From contig JAFWZN010000010.1 of assembly GCA_017522345.1 (NCBI GenBank), positions 1-41,311 of the forward strand: a DNA stretch of 41,311 nt. Direction: 5' to 3'. The position numbers were made by a program, and so were the translations under genes. The notes beneath the pieces were generated by a model. The model saw only the letters and a list, made by a program, of their open reading frames with translations, ran no database searches and had not been told where the DNA came from. Of this stretch, positions 23,650-32,170 are shown piece after piece. How positions within the stretch are numbered: the stretch's first letter is position 1; every line of letters starts with the position of its first letter. The DNA comes from Clostridia bacterium (GTDB lineage: Bacteria; Bacillota; Clostridia; Christensenellales; Aristaeellaceae).

Positions 23650-26123
23650 CAGACACCAGCCTTATTGCGGCGGAGCCACTCGACTTCGCTGACTTCGTTC
23701 TCGGCAACGTATCCGGGAATCGGAACGATCTTGGAGTGGATGGCGTCGATGATCCAGCTGGGCTGCGGGAAGAAGAACTCGTCGAACTCGTAGGGCGGCG
23801 TGATCCAGTTGCGGGCGCCAACGACTACGCAGGGAGCGTCGAGATCGTCAAAGCACATTTCGGTGATGTTGGCGGCGATGTCATTTAAGAAGGAGCCTCT
23901 CTGGCAGGCGTCAGATACGAGGACGCAGCGGCCGGTCTTGCGAACGGAGGCAACGATCTTCTCGTAGTTGAGCGGAACGAGAGAATGGAGGTTGATGATT
24001 TCAGCTTCCATGCCGTACTTCTCCTTGAGCTCGTCAGCAGCCTTGACAGCGCGGTACAGCGCAGCGCCGACGGTCAGGATGGTAACGTCCTTGCCGGAGC
24101 GGACGAGGTTGGTGTCGCCAAACTCGATCTCGTAGCTTTCTTCGGGTACGCCGCCCTCATGGAACTGCTCGCCGATGTCGTAGATTCTCTGGCTCTCAAA
24201 GAATACAACGGGATCGGAACCGTTCAACGCGGACTGCATAAGGCCCTTAGCTTCCCAGGGAGTTGCGGGGAAGCAAACCTTGAGGCCCGGGATGTGGGCG
24301 CAAAGCGCGGTCCAGTCCTGAGAGTGCTGCGCGCCGTACTTGGAGCCGACGGATACGCGCAGGATGACGGGCATCTTGAGGATGCCGGCGGACATGGCCT
24401 GCCACTTGGACATCTGGTTGAAGATTTCGTCGCCTGCACGGCCGATGAAGTCGGCATACATGAGCTCGACAATCGCGCGGCCGCCGCACATGGCGTAACC
24501 GACGGCGCTGCCGACGATGGCTGCCTCAGAAATCGGAGAGTTGAAAAGGCGGGAGTGCGGGATAACCTCGGGAAGTCCGCGATATACAGCGAACGCTCCG
24601 CCCCAGTCGCGTACGTCTTCGCCGTAAGCAACGAGCGTGGAATCCTCGTAGTACTTGTCGATGATGGGCTCAAAAATGGCGTCTCTGTAGTTGAAGGTCT
24701 TCATCTTGGAGACGGGCTTGCCCTTCTCGTCCAGATAGAAGCGGCTCTTGCCCTTGATCTGCTGAACGCGGGAGCACTCTTCCTTCTTGGCCATGACGCG
24801 GGGTTCGTCGGTGCCGAAGGAGGCGACCTTCTCATTGGAGAACATGATGCGCTCTACAACCTGAGGATCGGCCTTGAAATCGCAGTAGGGGCTGAATTCC
24901 TTGTCAGCCGCATGACGGCAGATGTTGGTCATGCGCTCGCGGGTTTCGGCAAGAATTTCTTCGAACTTGCTGTCTGCGGCAACGCCGGCATCGACCAGGT
25001 TCTGTCTGTAGGTGATGATGGGATCGACTTCCATCCAGTCGTTGATCTCGCTCTTCTCGCGGTAGGCGTTCTGGTCGGATACGGAGTGTCCGCAGAAGCG
25101 ATACGTGAGCGTATCTAAGAGAACCGGGCCTTCGCCCTTCTTGAGGATCTCCAGCTTGCGCTTCATAGCGTCGATAACCGCCAAGGGGTTAAAGCCGTCG
25201 ATGCGCTCGGCGTGCATCTGGCTGGGCGTGATGCCGGCGCCGATTCTGGCGAGCATGTCGTACGCCATGGTTTCGCCGCGGGTCTGGCCGCCCATGCCGT
25301 AGCCGTTGTTGAAGATGTTGAACAAAATCGGCATGCCGCCCTGGTGGTTGTCCTCGGTCCAGAGGGTCTTGAACTGATCCATGCAGGCAAAGTTGAAGGC
25401 TTCCCATACGGGGCCGCAACCGAGGGAACCGTCGCCGATGTTACAAACGACAAAGCCGTCTTTATCGTTTACCTTCTTATAAAGGGCTGCGCCGGCAGCG
25501 ATGGGCGCGGAGCCGCCTACGATGGCGTTGTTGGGATATACGCCGAAGGGAAGGAAGAAAGCGTGCATGCTTCCGCCCATGCCCATGTGGAAACCGGTCT
25601 TGCGGGCAAAGATTTCAGAGAGCGTTCCGTAGAGGATAAAGCGGATGGCGAGTTCTTTTACAGAATTGCAGGCGCCCATCTTTTCAACCGCGCGCAGGCA
25701 GCTGCCGCCTAAGAAGTTCTCCATGATTTTGAGGAGCTCTTCGTCAGAAAGCTTCTCGATGGAAGAAAGCGCCTTGGCGAGGATTTCGGAGTGGGAACGG
25801 TGAGAACCGAACTGATAATCGTTGGGGGTCATGAGGTAGGCCTGACCTACGCAGGCGGCTTCCTGACCGACGGACAGGTGAGCGGGGCCGGGATAGGTGG
25901 TCTCTACGCCGTTGTATACAGACTGAGTCTTGATGGAAGTGAGCATGCTTTCGAACTCGCGAAGGATGGTGATGTCGCGATAGATGCGAACGAGCTCCTC
26001 ATCCTTGAAATTGGCGCGCTCTTCGGCTACGGTCTTATTGTATACGTTTACGGGGATGTCCTCAAAGGTGATGATGGACTTTGCGCGGATCTCACTGGGT
26101 CCATAGTACAAAGATTTAGGCAT
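23649..26123 (-). CDS. Fused alpha-beta E1 of a 2-oxo acid/acetoin dehydrogenase complex
   Basis: An 824-residue thiamine-diphosphate enzyme that decarboxylates a 2-oxo acid (or cleaves acetoin) and passes the acyl group to E2. Residues 1 to about 430 are E1-alpha: GGSMHAFF, the ThDP motif starting GDG at 230 and ending NN at 272, and RFCGHSVSD. A linker follows, and from about 474 comes E1-beta (VAYGEDVRDWGGAF, VELMYADFIGRAGDEIFNQ, FFESQRIYD). Alpha and beta are usually separate genes. The GDG-NN spacing is about 13 residues longer than usual, and the region between SHRSHSE and FARKTGFHMG also holds an extra helical stretch. AAGGAG precedes the ATG. It follows E3 by 22 bp. The substrate is not deducible. 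Confidence 0.92.
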   Translation of the reverse strand: MPKSLYYGPSEIRAKSIITFEDIPVNVYNKTVAEERANFKDEELVRIYRDITILREFESMLTSIKTQSVYNGVETTYPGPAHLSVGQEAACVGQAYLMTPNDYQFGSHRSHSEILAKALSSIEKLSDEELLKIMENFLGGSCLRAVEKMGACNSVKELAIRFILYGTLSEIFARKTGFHMGMGGSMHAFFLPFGVYPNNAIVGGSAPIAAGAALYKKVNDKDGFVVCNIGDGSLGCGPVWEAFNFACMDQFKTLWTEDNHQGGMPILFNIFNNGYGMGGQTRGETMAYDMLARIGAGITPSQMHAERIDGFNPLAVIDAMKRKLEILKKGEGPVLLDTLTYRFCGHSVSDQNAYREKSEINDWMEVDPIITYRQNLVDAGVAADSKFEEILAETRERMTNICRHAADKEFSPYCDFKADPQVVERIMFSNEKVASFGTDEPRVMAKKEECSRVQQIKGKSRFYLDEKGKPVSKMKTFNYRDAIFEPIIDKYYEDSTLVAYGEDVRDWGGAFAVYRGLPEVIPHSRLFNSPISEAAIVGSAVGYAMCGGRAIVELMYADFIGRAGDEIFNQMSKWQAMSAGILKMPVILRVSVGSKYGAQHSQDWTALCAHIPGLKVCFPATPWEAKGLMQSALNGSDPVVFFESQRIYDIGEQFHEGGVPEESYEIEFGDTNLVRSGKDVTILTVGAALYRAVKAADELKEKYGMEAEIINLHSLVPLNYEKIVASVRKTGRCVLVSDACQRGSFLNDIAANITEMCFDDLDAPCVVVGARNWITPPYEFDEFFFPQPSWIIDAIHSKIVPIPGYVAENEVSEVEWLRRNKAGV

Positions 26124-26145
26124 TATGTTTCACTCCTTCTTTAAC

Positions 26146-27513
26146 TTACAGCTTAAAGATCGCTTCGCGGATAACTTCGCATACGGTGGGATGCGGGAAT
26201 ACAAACTTCTTGAGTCTGTCTGCGGGAAGCTCGGTGTCCACCATCATAGCAGCGGAGAGAATCATTTCGGAAGCGTAGGAACCTACCATGTGGACGCCTA
26301 CAACGCGCTTCTTGTCAAGATCGTATACAACCTTGCAGAAGCCCTTGCCCGCGTCAACTTCAGCAACATAGCGACCGGCATACATCATGGGCACATTGAC
26401 TTCCTTGACGTTCATGCCCTTGGTCTCGCAGGCTTCCTTGGTGTCGCCCACAAATGCAACCTCGGGATCGGTGTAGATAACGGAAGGAATGCACTCGTAG
26501 CGGATAACGTCCTTCTTGCCGAGGATGTTGTTTACCGCCACTTCCGCTTCGCGATACGCGGTGTGCGCAAGCATGACCTTGCCGTTGCAGTCGCCGACGG
26601 CGTAAACATTGGGAACATTCGTCATGAGCTTATCGTCGGTGACGATCGCGCCGCGGTTCATTTCTACGCCGATGGATTCAAGGCCGATTCCGCGTGTGCT
26701 TGCTCTTCTGCCGACAGACAGGAGAACCTTATCGGTTGCAAGCTCGTGCTTTCCGTCCTTGTCTTCATAAACGACGACGCCAGACTTGACTTCGAGCACC
26801 TTGGCTTCGAGCTTGAACTCCATGCCGCGCTTGGCGTATTCAGCCATAAGAACCTTGCAGATGTCGTTATCGGTGGGGCCGGCAATCTTCTTCATCATTT
26901 CGATGACGGTGACCTTTACGCCGACGGACGCAAAATAGCATGCCATCTCAAGGCCGATAACGCCGCCGCCGATGACGGCGAGGGTCTTCGGAAGCTCGGT
27001 CATATCGAGGATTTCGCGGTTGGTGGTGACAAATCCGCTCTCAACGCCCTCTTTTACGCCGGGAATCGGCGGAACAACGGCTTCGGAGCCGGTCGCGATG
27101 ATCAGGCGATCCGCATGATACGCTTTGCCTTCAGCTACAACCTTGAATTTGCCTTCTTCTTTTCCCTGAATCTCGGCGGGCGCTTTGACTACGGTTACCT
27201 TATGGGAATCCATAGTCATGCCTACGCCGGATACGAGGATTTTAACGACCTTGGCCTTGCGCTTGATTACCTGCGCATGGTCGAATTTTACGTTTTCAGC
27301 GGTAACGCCGAAGTTTTTGCTCTCCGTCGCATGGCGATAGAGCTTTGCGGAGTTTAAAAGGGTTTTGGTGGGAATGCAGCCTTCGTTTAAGCAAACGCCG
27401 CCAAGCGCGCGCTTTTCAAACAGGCAAACCTTAAGTCCGCCCTGCGCGGCGCGTTCCGCAGCCAGGTATCCGCCCGGGCCGCCGCCAATGACGATCAGAT
27501 CAAAAAGTTCCAT
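26146..27513 (-). CDS. lpdA: Dihydrolipoyl dehydrogenase (E3)
   Basis: A 455-residue flavoprotein that reoxidises the dihydrolipoyl arm of E2 and reduces NAD. The FAD motif IGGGPGGYLAAE sits at residues 9-20. The redox-active disulfide is C41-C46 in GGVCLNEGCIPTK. The NAD-binding fold shows AVIGGGVIGLE, and the C-terminal HPTVCE supplies the catalytic His/Glu of the partner subunit. There is no extra lipoyl domain at the N-terminus, unlike some E3 proteins in acetoin operons. It lies between E2 (21 bp away) and E1 (22 bp away) in the operon. Confidence 0.96.
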   Translation of the reverse strand: MELFDLIVIGGGPGGYLAAERAAQGGLKVCLFEKRALGGVCLNEGCIPTKTLLNSAKLYRHATESKNFGVTAENVKFDHAQVIKRKAKVVKILVSGVGMTMDSHKVTVVKAPAEIQGKEEGKFKVVAEGKAYHADRLIIATGSEAVVPPIPGVKEGVESGFVTTNREILDMTELPKTLAVIGGGVIGLEMACYFASVGVKVTVIEMMKKIAGPTDNDICKVLMAEYAKRGMEFKLEAKVLEVKSGVVVYEDKDGKHELATDKVLLSVGRRASTRGIGLESIGVEMNRGAIVTDDKLMTNVPNVYAVGDCNGKVMLAHTAYREAEVAVNNILGKKDVIRYECIPSVIYTDPEVAFVGDTKEACETKGMNVKEVNVPMMYAGRYVAEVDAGKGFCKVVYDLDKKRVVGVHMVGSYASEMILSAAMMVDTELPADRLKKFVFPHPTVCEVIREAIFKL

Positions 27514-27534
27514 TTATTTCCCCTCCAATGAGAT

Positions 27535-28809
27535 TTATTTGGCTAAAAGAAGCGTGAACTTTTCAAGATTCTTGCAAAGCTCGCTTACAAACTTGCTCGC
27601 GGGAGAGCCGTCCACGACTCTGTGGTCGTAGGTGAGGCTTAAGCCCATTGCGGGATAGATGGACATCTGGCCGTTTACCTCGCGCACGCGCTGAGTAATT
27701 CCGCAAACGCCGAGGATTCCCGTCTGCGGCGGGTTGATGACGGGGGTGAACATTTCAACGCCCGTTGCGCCGAGATTGGAAACGGTGAAGGTGCCGCCGC
27801 CTAAAAGATCGGGGCTGATCGCGCCGGAGCGGGCGGCTTCGGCGAGGGATTTTACTTCCTTGCTGATTTCAAGCAGGCTCTTGGTGTCGGCGTTGAAGAT
27901 GGTGGGAACCATAAGGCCTCTGGGGGTATCTACGGCAACGCCTAAGTTTACATGCTCAAAGCGGCGAAGCGTATCGTCGCCAATCATGTTGGCATTCAAA
28001 TCCTTGTGGTTAAGAAGCGTTCTGGATACGGCATAGAGAACCATGTCGCCCAGCGTAATGCCCGCAACGTCTCCGCCGGCGGCCTTGCACTCCTTGCGGA
28101 ACGCCTGAATGGCGGTCGCGTCGAAGGAATGATGGTTGGTGAGCTGCGCCATGGTGGAAAGAGAAGTGACCATGGATTTGGCGATAACCTTGCGGATGCC
28201 GGAGAACTTGATATCCTCGTATCCGTTCTCCGCCTTGGGCGCGGCGGGTGCGGGCGCGGCAGCGGCGGCGGGGGCAGCTTCTTCGGCCTTCTGAGCGGCT
28301 GCGGGAACGCCCTCCTCCATCAGCTTTCTGATGTCGCGCTCGATGATGCGGCCGTTGGGGCCGGTAGGCTGCGCATAGGTGTAATCAACGCCTGCGCGCT
28401 CGGAGAGGTTCTTGGCGCGGGGAGAGATGTGAATGCTGCCGTCAGCAGTCTTGGTCGTTTCAGCAGCTGCTTCCGCCTTGGGCGCTTCTTCGGCCTTGGG
28501 CGCTTCCTCTTTGGCTGCGGGGGCGGCGGCTTCTGCGGCTCCGTCAGGAGCAAGCGCGGAATAATCCTCGCCCTTAGCGCCAACGGCTACAACGTTGGTA
28601 AAGCAGGGAACTTCGTCGCCTTCCTCAAAGAAGAAAGCAAGGATTTCACCGGCTTCGGTGCTTTCGCATTCGAAAGACGCCTTATCGGTTTCATAGGTAA
28701 ACAGAACGTCTCCTACGTTTACGGCGTCGCCGATGTTCTTCATGAATTTTCCAATGATGCAGGATTCAACGGTAATGCCGGCCTTGGGCATGATGACTGC
28801 CTTTGCCAT
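27535..28809 (-). CDS. Dihydrolipoamide acyltransferase (E2)
   Basis: A 424-residue core subunit that transfers the acyl group from lipoate to CoA. Residues 1-75 form one lipoyl domain with the lipoylated lysine K43 in ETDKASF. An Ala/Pro/Glu-rich hinge follows, then the peripheral-subunit-binding domain at about 124-160 (SPRAKNLSERAGVD, GPNGRIIERDI). A second Ala-Pro linker leads to the acyltransferase domain from about 190, ending with YDHRVVDG, which holds the catalytic His/Asp. Whether acetyl, branched-chain or another acyl group is handled cannot be told. The gene starts 3 bp after the dehydrogenase gene upstream. Confidence 0.95.
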   Translation of the reverse strand: MAKAVIMPKAGITVESCIIGKFMKNIGDAVNVGDVLFTYETDKASFECESTEAGEILAFFFEEGDEVPCFTNVVAVGAKGEDYSALAPDGAAEAAAPAAKEEAPKAEEAPKAEAAAETTKTADGSIHISPRAKNLSERAGVDYTYAQPTGPNGRIIERDIRKLMEEGVPAAAQKAEEAAPAAAAAPAPAAPKAENGYEDIKFSGIRKVIAKSMVTSLSTMAQLTNHHSFDATAIQAFRKECKAAGGDVAGITLGDMVLYAVSRTLLNHKDLNANMIGDDTLRRFEHVNLGVAVDTPRGLMVPTIFNADTKSLLEISKEVKSLAEAARSGAISPDLLGGGTFTVSNLGATGVEMFTPVINPPQTGILGVCGITQRVREVNGQMSIYPAMGLSLTYDHRVVDGSPASKFVSELCKNLEKFTLLLAK

Positions 28810-28812
28810 AAT

Positions 28813-30081
28813 TTATTTCTCCTCCTTAGCCAAAGTCTCAAGCAGATAATCCTCCGCTTCCTTGTTCCAGAGGCCATTGGTCTTCTGGGTCAGTTCGTGA
28901 AGCTTTTTATACATGGGATCGGTCTTGCCCTTCTCCTCAAACTCGGTGATGGCGGTCAGGGGCATGTTGATGTGGGTGTAAATAAGCTTTTTGCCGCCGG
29001 GGATTTTGGGGAGGTTGAGCGTAGTATCGATCACGGCGTCAATGCCGCCGATGTGAGTAACGAGCGCGGCGGGCGTAAGCTTGCTTTCGCCCATCATTTC
29101 GAGGCATTCCTTCATGTCGTCGGTGTTTCCGCCGGAGGTGCCGACGATGTGGGTGGAAGCGTAGTGTACGTTATAGAAGTTGAGCTTCGCGTAGAAGTCC
29201 TTCTTGGAGGGGCCTGCAAAGAAGTTGAGGCAGCCGTCGTTTCCGAGAATGGCGTCGGCCTGCTCAATAACGACGGGAACGGGCGCGAAGGCGACAACGT
29301 CGTCATAGCCGGTTCCATCAGTAAGCGCGAGAAGAGCTTCTACCGGGTTTTCACATGCACCGGTATTTACATAGTGAACGTCGATACCCATGCGCGCTGC
29401 TTCTTCCTTGGTCAAGATGGAAGCGGCACGGTCAAGTCTTGCCTGGTCGATATCGGTAATAACGAGGAGCGACGGACGGCGGTCGGTGTGCATGATGTAG
29501 TCAATTGCCGCAAGGCCCATGGGGCCTACGGACGCGAGCAGCGCCATTTTGCCGCCCTCTTTGATGCCCATCTTGTGCTCATAAACGCCGTTGGTGGTGT
29601 GATACATCGCCTTGAAGGTGCCCGCTACACAGGACAAGGGCTCGGACAGAGAACCGCCGAAGAAATCCTCTCCTTTATAGGGAAGGAGGCATCCGCATTC
29701 CATGAACATGCCGGGAATGACAATATAGGTGGCGTTGCCGCCGATGGTCTTGAAGGAATAGCCGGGCGCCCAGGGCTGGCCCTTATAGTTGATGTTCGGC
29801 TGGATTGCGAACTTCTGGCCGGGAACAAACTGATCCGCCCACTTCGCGCCAACCTTTTCAATCACGCCGCAGAACTCATGACCCATGATAGTGGGATTTT
29901 CGGCTACGTCGTCAGGTACGCGCTTGTGATCCGCGCCCTGCATGGCTGCTTTATAGGTGGACATGCAAATAGAGTCGCAAACTACCTTGGCTAAAATCTC
30001 ATCTTCCTTGATCTCGGGAAGCTCGAAAGTTTCGAGTCTCAGATCGTTCTTGCCGTAAAGGCGAACCGCTTTGGTGAGCAT
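28813..30081 (-). CDS. Zinc-type MDR dehydrogenase (SorE-like)
   Basis: A 422-residue medium-chain dehydrogenase, long for the family. The catalytic zinc site is visible as C39 (DSICMST) and H68-E69 in GHEFCGVIEKVG. The four-cysteine structural zinc lobe of typical alcohol dehydrogenases is absent. The cofactor fold includes LLASVGPMGLAAIDYI. From memory it most resembles the L-sorbose-1-phosphate reductase (SorE)-type proteins, so oxidation or reduction of a ketose or polyol phosphate is a reasonable guess, but this is inference. It sits 2 bp downstream of the PHP gene and 3 bp upstream of E2, and GGGAGG precedes the start. Confidence 0.88.
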   Translation of the reverse strand: MLTKAVRLYGKNDLRLETFELPEIKEDEILAKVVCDSICMSTYKAAMQGADHKRVPDDVAENPTIMGHEFCGVIEKVGAKWADQFVPGQKFAIQPNINYKGQPWAPGYSFKTIGGNATYIVIPGMFMECGCLLPYKGEDFFGGSLSEPLSCVAGTFKAMYHTTNGVYEHKMGIKEGGKMALLASVGPMGLAAIDYIMHTDRRPSLLVITDIDQARLDRAASILTKEEAARMGIDVHYVNTGACENPVEALLALTDGTGYDDVVAFAPVPVVIEQADAILGNDGCLNFFAGPSKKDFYAKLNFYNVHYASTHIVGTSGGNTDDMKECLEMMGESKLTPAALVTHIGGIDAVIDTTLNLPKIPGGKKLIYTHINMPLTAITEFEEKGKTDPMYKKLHELTQKTNGLWNKEAEDYLLETLAKEEK

Positions 30082-30083
30082 TT

Positions 30084-31256
30084 TCAGTTTTCCTCCCTGA
30101 TTTCAGATTTTACAAGATCCCATGCGCGATCAACCAGATGCGCAAACTTCGGATTGGCAAGCTCTTTGCAGATGAAGCTCTGGCGGGAAGAGTTGATGTC
30201 CTCGCCGGAAATCTGCGTAAAGCCCATCTGATCGCAAAGCGACATGAGCCTGTCAAGCTGCTGGATGGTGTTTCTGGACGGCATGTAGGTTACGCCCTTT
30301 ACGCCCTTTTCGCGCATGAAGGCAAGAAGCTCCTCAAGGTATTCGTCCTCAAACTTCTGCGCTTTCTTGTCGCCCGTTACGCTGTCGCCGATATCGCCGA
30401 GATACGCGTAGCAGAGCGTACAGCCAATCTCGTTTGCAAATTCAACCGCTTCGTCCAGCGTCATCATTTCCTCTTCTGCGGAAATGTAGGTGCGAACGTT
30501 TAATTCGCTCTTCATAACGCCTAAAAGGTCGTATACAAAGTGCTCGCTCTCGGTATCGGAAAGCCAAGCCGTTACTTTGGCGCTGGGGGTAATACCAAGC
30601 TTGTCCTTTAAGAAGGAAACCACGTTTTCGCGGCCGACCGCTTCGATAATTTTGAGGCTCAGCGCGTACAGAAGGTGTCTTTCCGTTACGCTTCCGCCGT
30701 TTGCGAAATTGGAAATCGGCAAAACGTCTTTTTCAAAATCAAGCTGAACGCCGTACCCGCCCATGATCTCGTTGATCTTTTGGGTCATTTTCCTGTTGCG
30801 CTCGTTGCGCTTGACAGCCAGCTCATGAAGCTTTGCCTGAGCCTTGTCAAAGCTTTCGCAGGGAACGGAATGGAATGCCATGTACGCCGCGCCCGGCTCG
30901 TCGGGATGGTTGGTGCGCTTATCGGAAAAGGGCGTGCCCTTTAAGGATACGCGGGCTTCAAAGCCGCAGGTGGTGCCCATGCCCGCAAGCTTTCCGGCTT
31001 CTCTGAATTCCTTTGCGCCGCCGATGGAATCGTGGTCCATGATGCCGCAGGTGAGAAGGCCCTCGCTCCGCGCAAAGTATACAGCCGCGGTCGGAGAATA
31101 GGGCGAGAAGGAATAAATGGTGTGGATGTGGTTATTGGCAAATTCGGGACGAGCCTTGGGGGCTTCGGTCTCCTCCGCCAGAACCTTTTTAAGGTTCTCA
31201 AGGCGCTCCTCGGGAGTGGGCGCATTGAGAAGCGCGAGAATTTCTTTTTTGTTCAT
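30084..31256 (-). CDS. PHP-domain metal-dependent phosphoesterase-like protein
   Basis: A 390-residue protein with a PHP (polymerase and histidinol phosphatase) domain beginning near residue 40: the HxH pair H43/H45 in NNHIHTIYSFSPYS, then IMDHDS (74-77), and later the histidine of AFHSVP. These are metal ligands of phosphoesterases. The C-terminal third (EEEMMTLDEAVEFANEIGCTLCYAYLGD, GVTYMPSRNT) completes a TIM-like barrel. It probably hydrolyses a phosphate ester, perhaps of the sugar handled by the operon's aldolase and dehydrogenases. No specific substrate can be named. It follows the SDR gene by 21 bp. Confidence 0.85.
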   Translation of the reverse strand: MNKKEILALLNAPTPEERLENLKKVLAEETEAPKARPEFANNHIHTIYSFSPYSPTAAVYFARSEGLLTCGIMDHDSIGGAKEFREAGKLAGMGTTCGFEARVSLKGTPFSDKRTNHPDEPGAAYMAFHSVPCESFDKAQAKLHELAVKRNERNRKMTQKINEIMGGYGVQLDFEKDVLPISNFANGGSVTERHLLYALSLKIIEAVGRENVVSFLKDKLGITPSAKVTAWLSDTESEHFVYDLLGVMKSELNVRTYISAEEEMMTLDEAVEFANEIGCTLCYAYLGDIGDSVTGDKKAQKFEDEYLEELLAFMREKGVKGVTYMPSRNTIQQLDRLMSLCDQMGFTQISGEDINSSRQSFICKELANPKFAHLVDRAWDLVKSEIREEN

Positions 31257-31277
31257 GGAAAAATCCTCTTTATTTTC

Positions 31278-32150
31278 TTAGTTCAGCATGATCTGACCGC
31301 CCGTTACGGGGATGGCCTGACCGGTTTCATACTTCTGCTCCACGCAGTAGGTTAATGCAAGCGCAACATCCTCGGGGGTGCAGCCGCGCTTAATTAAGGA
31401 CTTCGACAGATAGAACGCGCGGACGTCTTCAACGGTCTTTGCGCCCGGAACCTTTCCGGCGTTCAGATACTGAACGAACAAGCCCTTGACAGGGTCGCTC
31501 CACAGGGGGCCGTCGTAATAGTTGCCGGGGCAAATGGAGTTGACCTTGATGTTAAAGGGCGCAAGCTCCATGGCAAAGGACTGGGTAAGGCCGATGCCGC
31601 CGAATTTTCCGCCTGCGTAGGCGAAATTGTTTTTGCTGCCCTCAAGTCCGGATTTCGAATTGATCTGGATGATATCGAAGAACTTCTCGGGCGCGGCTTC
31701 GTGCTGCGCCTTCATGATCTTGGAAGCGTACTTCGTGCAGAGGAAATAGCCGTTGTAGTTGATTTTGGTAACGAGTTCGAATCTGCCGGGCTCCATTTCG
31801 TCGAGGCTGCCCGCGATGGCGATGCCTGCGTTGGCAACGATGATATCAAGGCCCTTAAACGTTTCAACCGTCTTTATGACCATATTTTCAACGGATTCGG
31901 GATTGCTTACGTCAACCTTAACGCCCATGGCGTGCTCGCCGAAATCCGAGGCAACCTTCATGGCGAGCTCCTCGTTGAGGTCTGCGATCACAACGGACGC
32001 GCCCTCCTTCAGCATTTCCTTGGCGATTCCATAGCCGAAGCCCTGCGCCGCGCCGGTGACGATGGCGATTTTCCCTGCCAGACGGCCGGTAGTCGCCGGA
32101 CGGTTATACACATTTTCTTTCGCAATAAGTCTTGCTTCTTCCATGTTCAT
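31278..32150 (-). CDS. SDR oxidoreductase, sorbitol-6-phosphate dehydrogenase-like
   Basis: A 290-residue short-chain dehydrogenase. It shows the nucleotide motif TGAAQGFG at 32-39, D57 after the second strand favouring NAD, NAG at 107-109, and a catalytic Ser near 165 with Tyr178/Lys182 (YAGGK). The C-terminal RGCTPEDVALALTYC and TGQAIPVTGGQIMLN resemble SrlD/SorD sorbitol-6-phosphate dehydrogenases and also the dehydrogenase half of bifunctional RhaE-type proteins, in which an aldolase and an SDR are fused. Here the aldolase is the separate gene 20 bp upstream. The N-terminal extension (residues 1-22) is longer than usual. Confidence 0.9.
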   Translation of the reverse strand: MNMEEARLIAKENVYNRPATTGRLAGKIAIVTGAAQGFGYGIAKEMLKEGASVVIADLNEELAMKVASDFGEHAMGVKVDVSNPESVENMVIKTVETFKGLDIIVANAGIAIAGSLDEMEPGRFELVTKINYNGYFLCTKYASKIMKAQHEAAPEKFFDIIQINSKSGLEGSKNNFAYAGGKFGGIGLTQSFAMELAPFNIKVNSICPGNYYDGPLWSDPVKGLFVQYLNAGKVPGAKTVEDVRAFYLSKSLIKRGCTPEDVALALTYCVEQKYETGQAIPVTGGQIMLN

Positions 32151-32170
32151 ACGCTTATATCCTCCGAAAA

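Noticed and set aside
27952..29994. 680-codon plus-strand frame across the E2 and MDR genes
   Set aside because: It spans a gene junction of two clearly recognised minus-strand enzymes and shows no domain; a codon-bias shadow.
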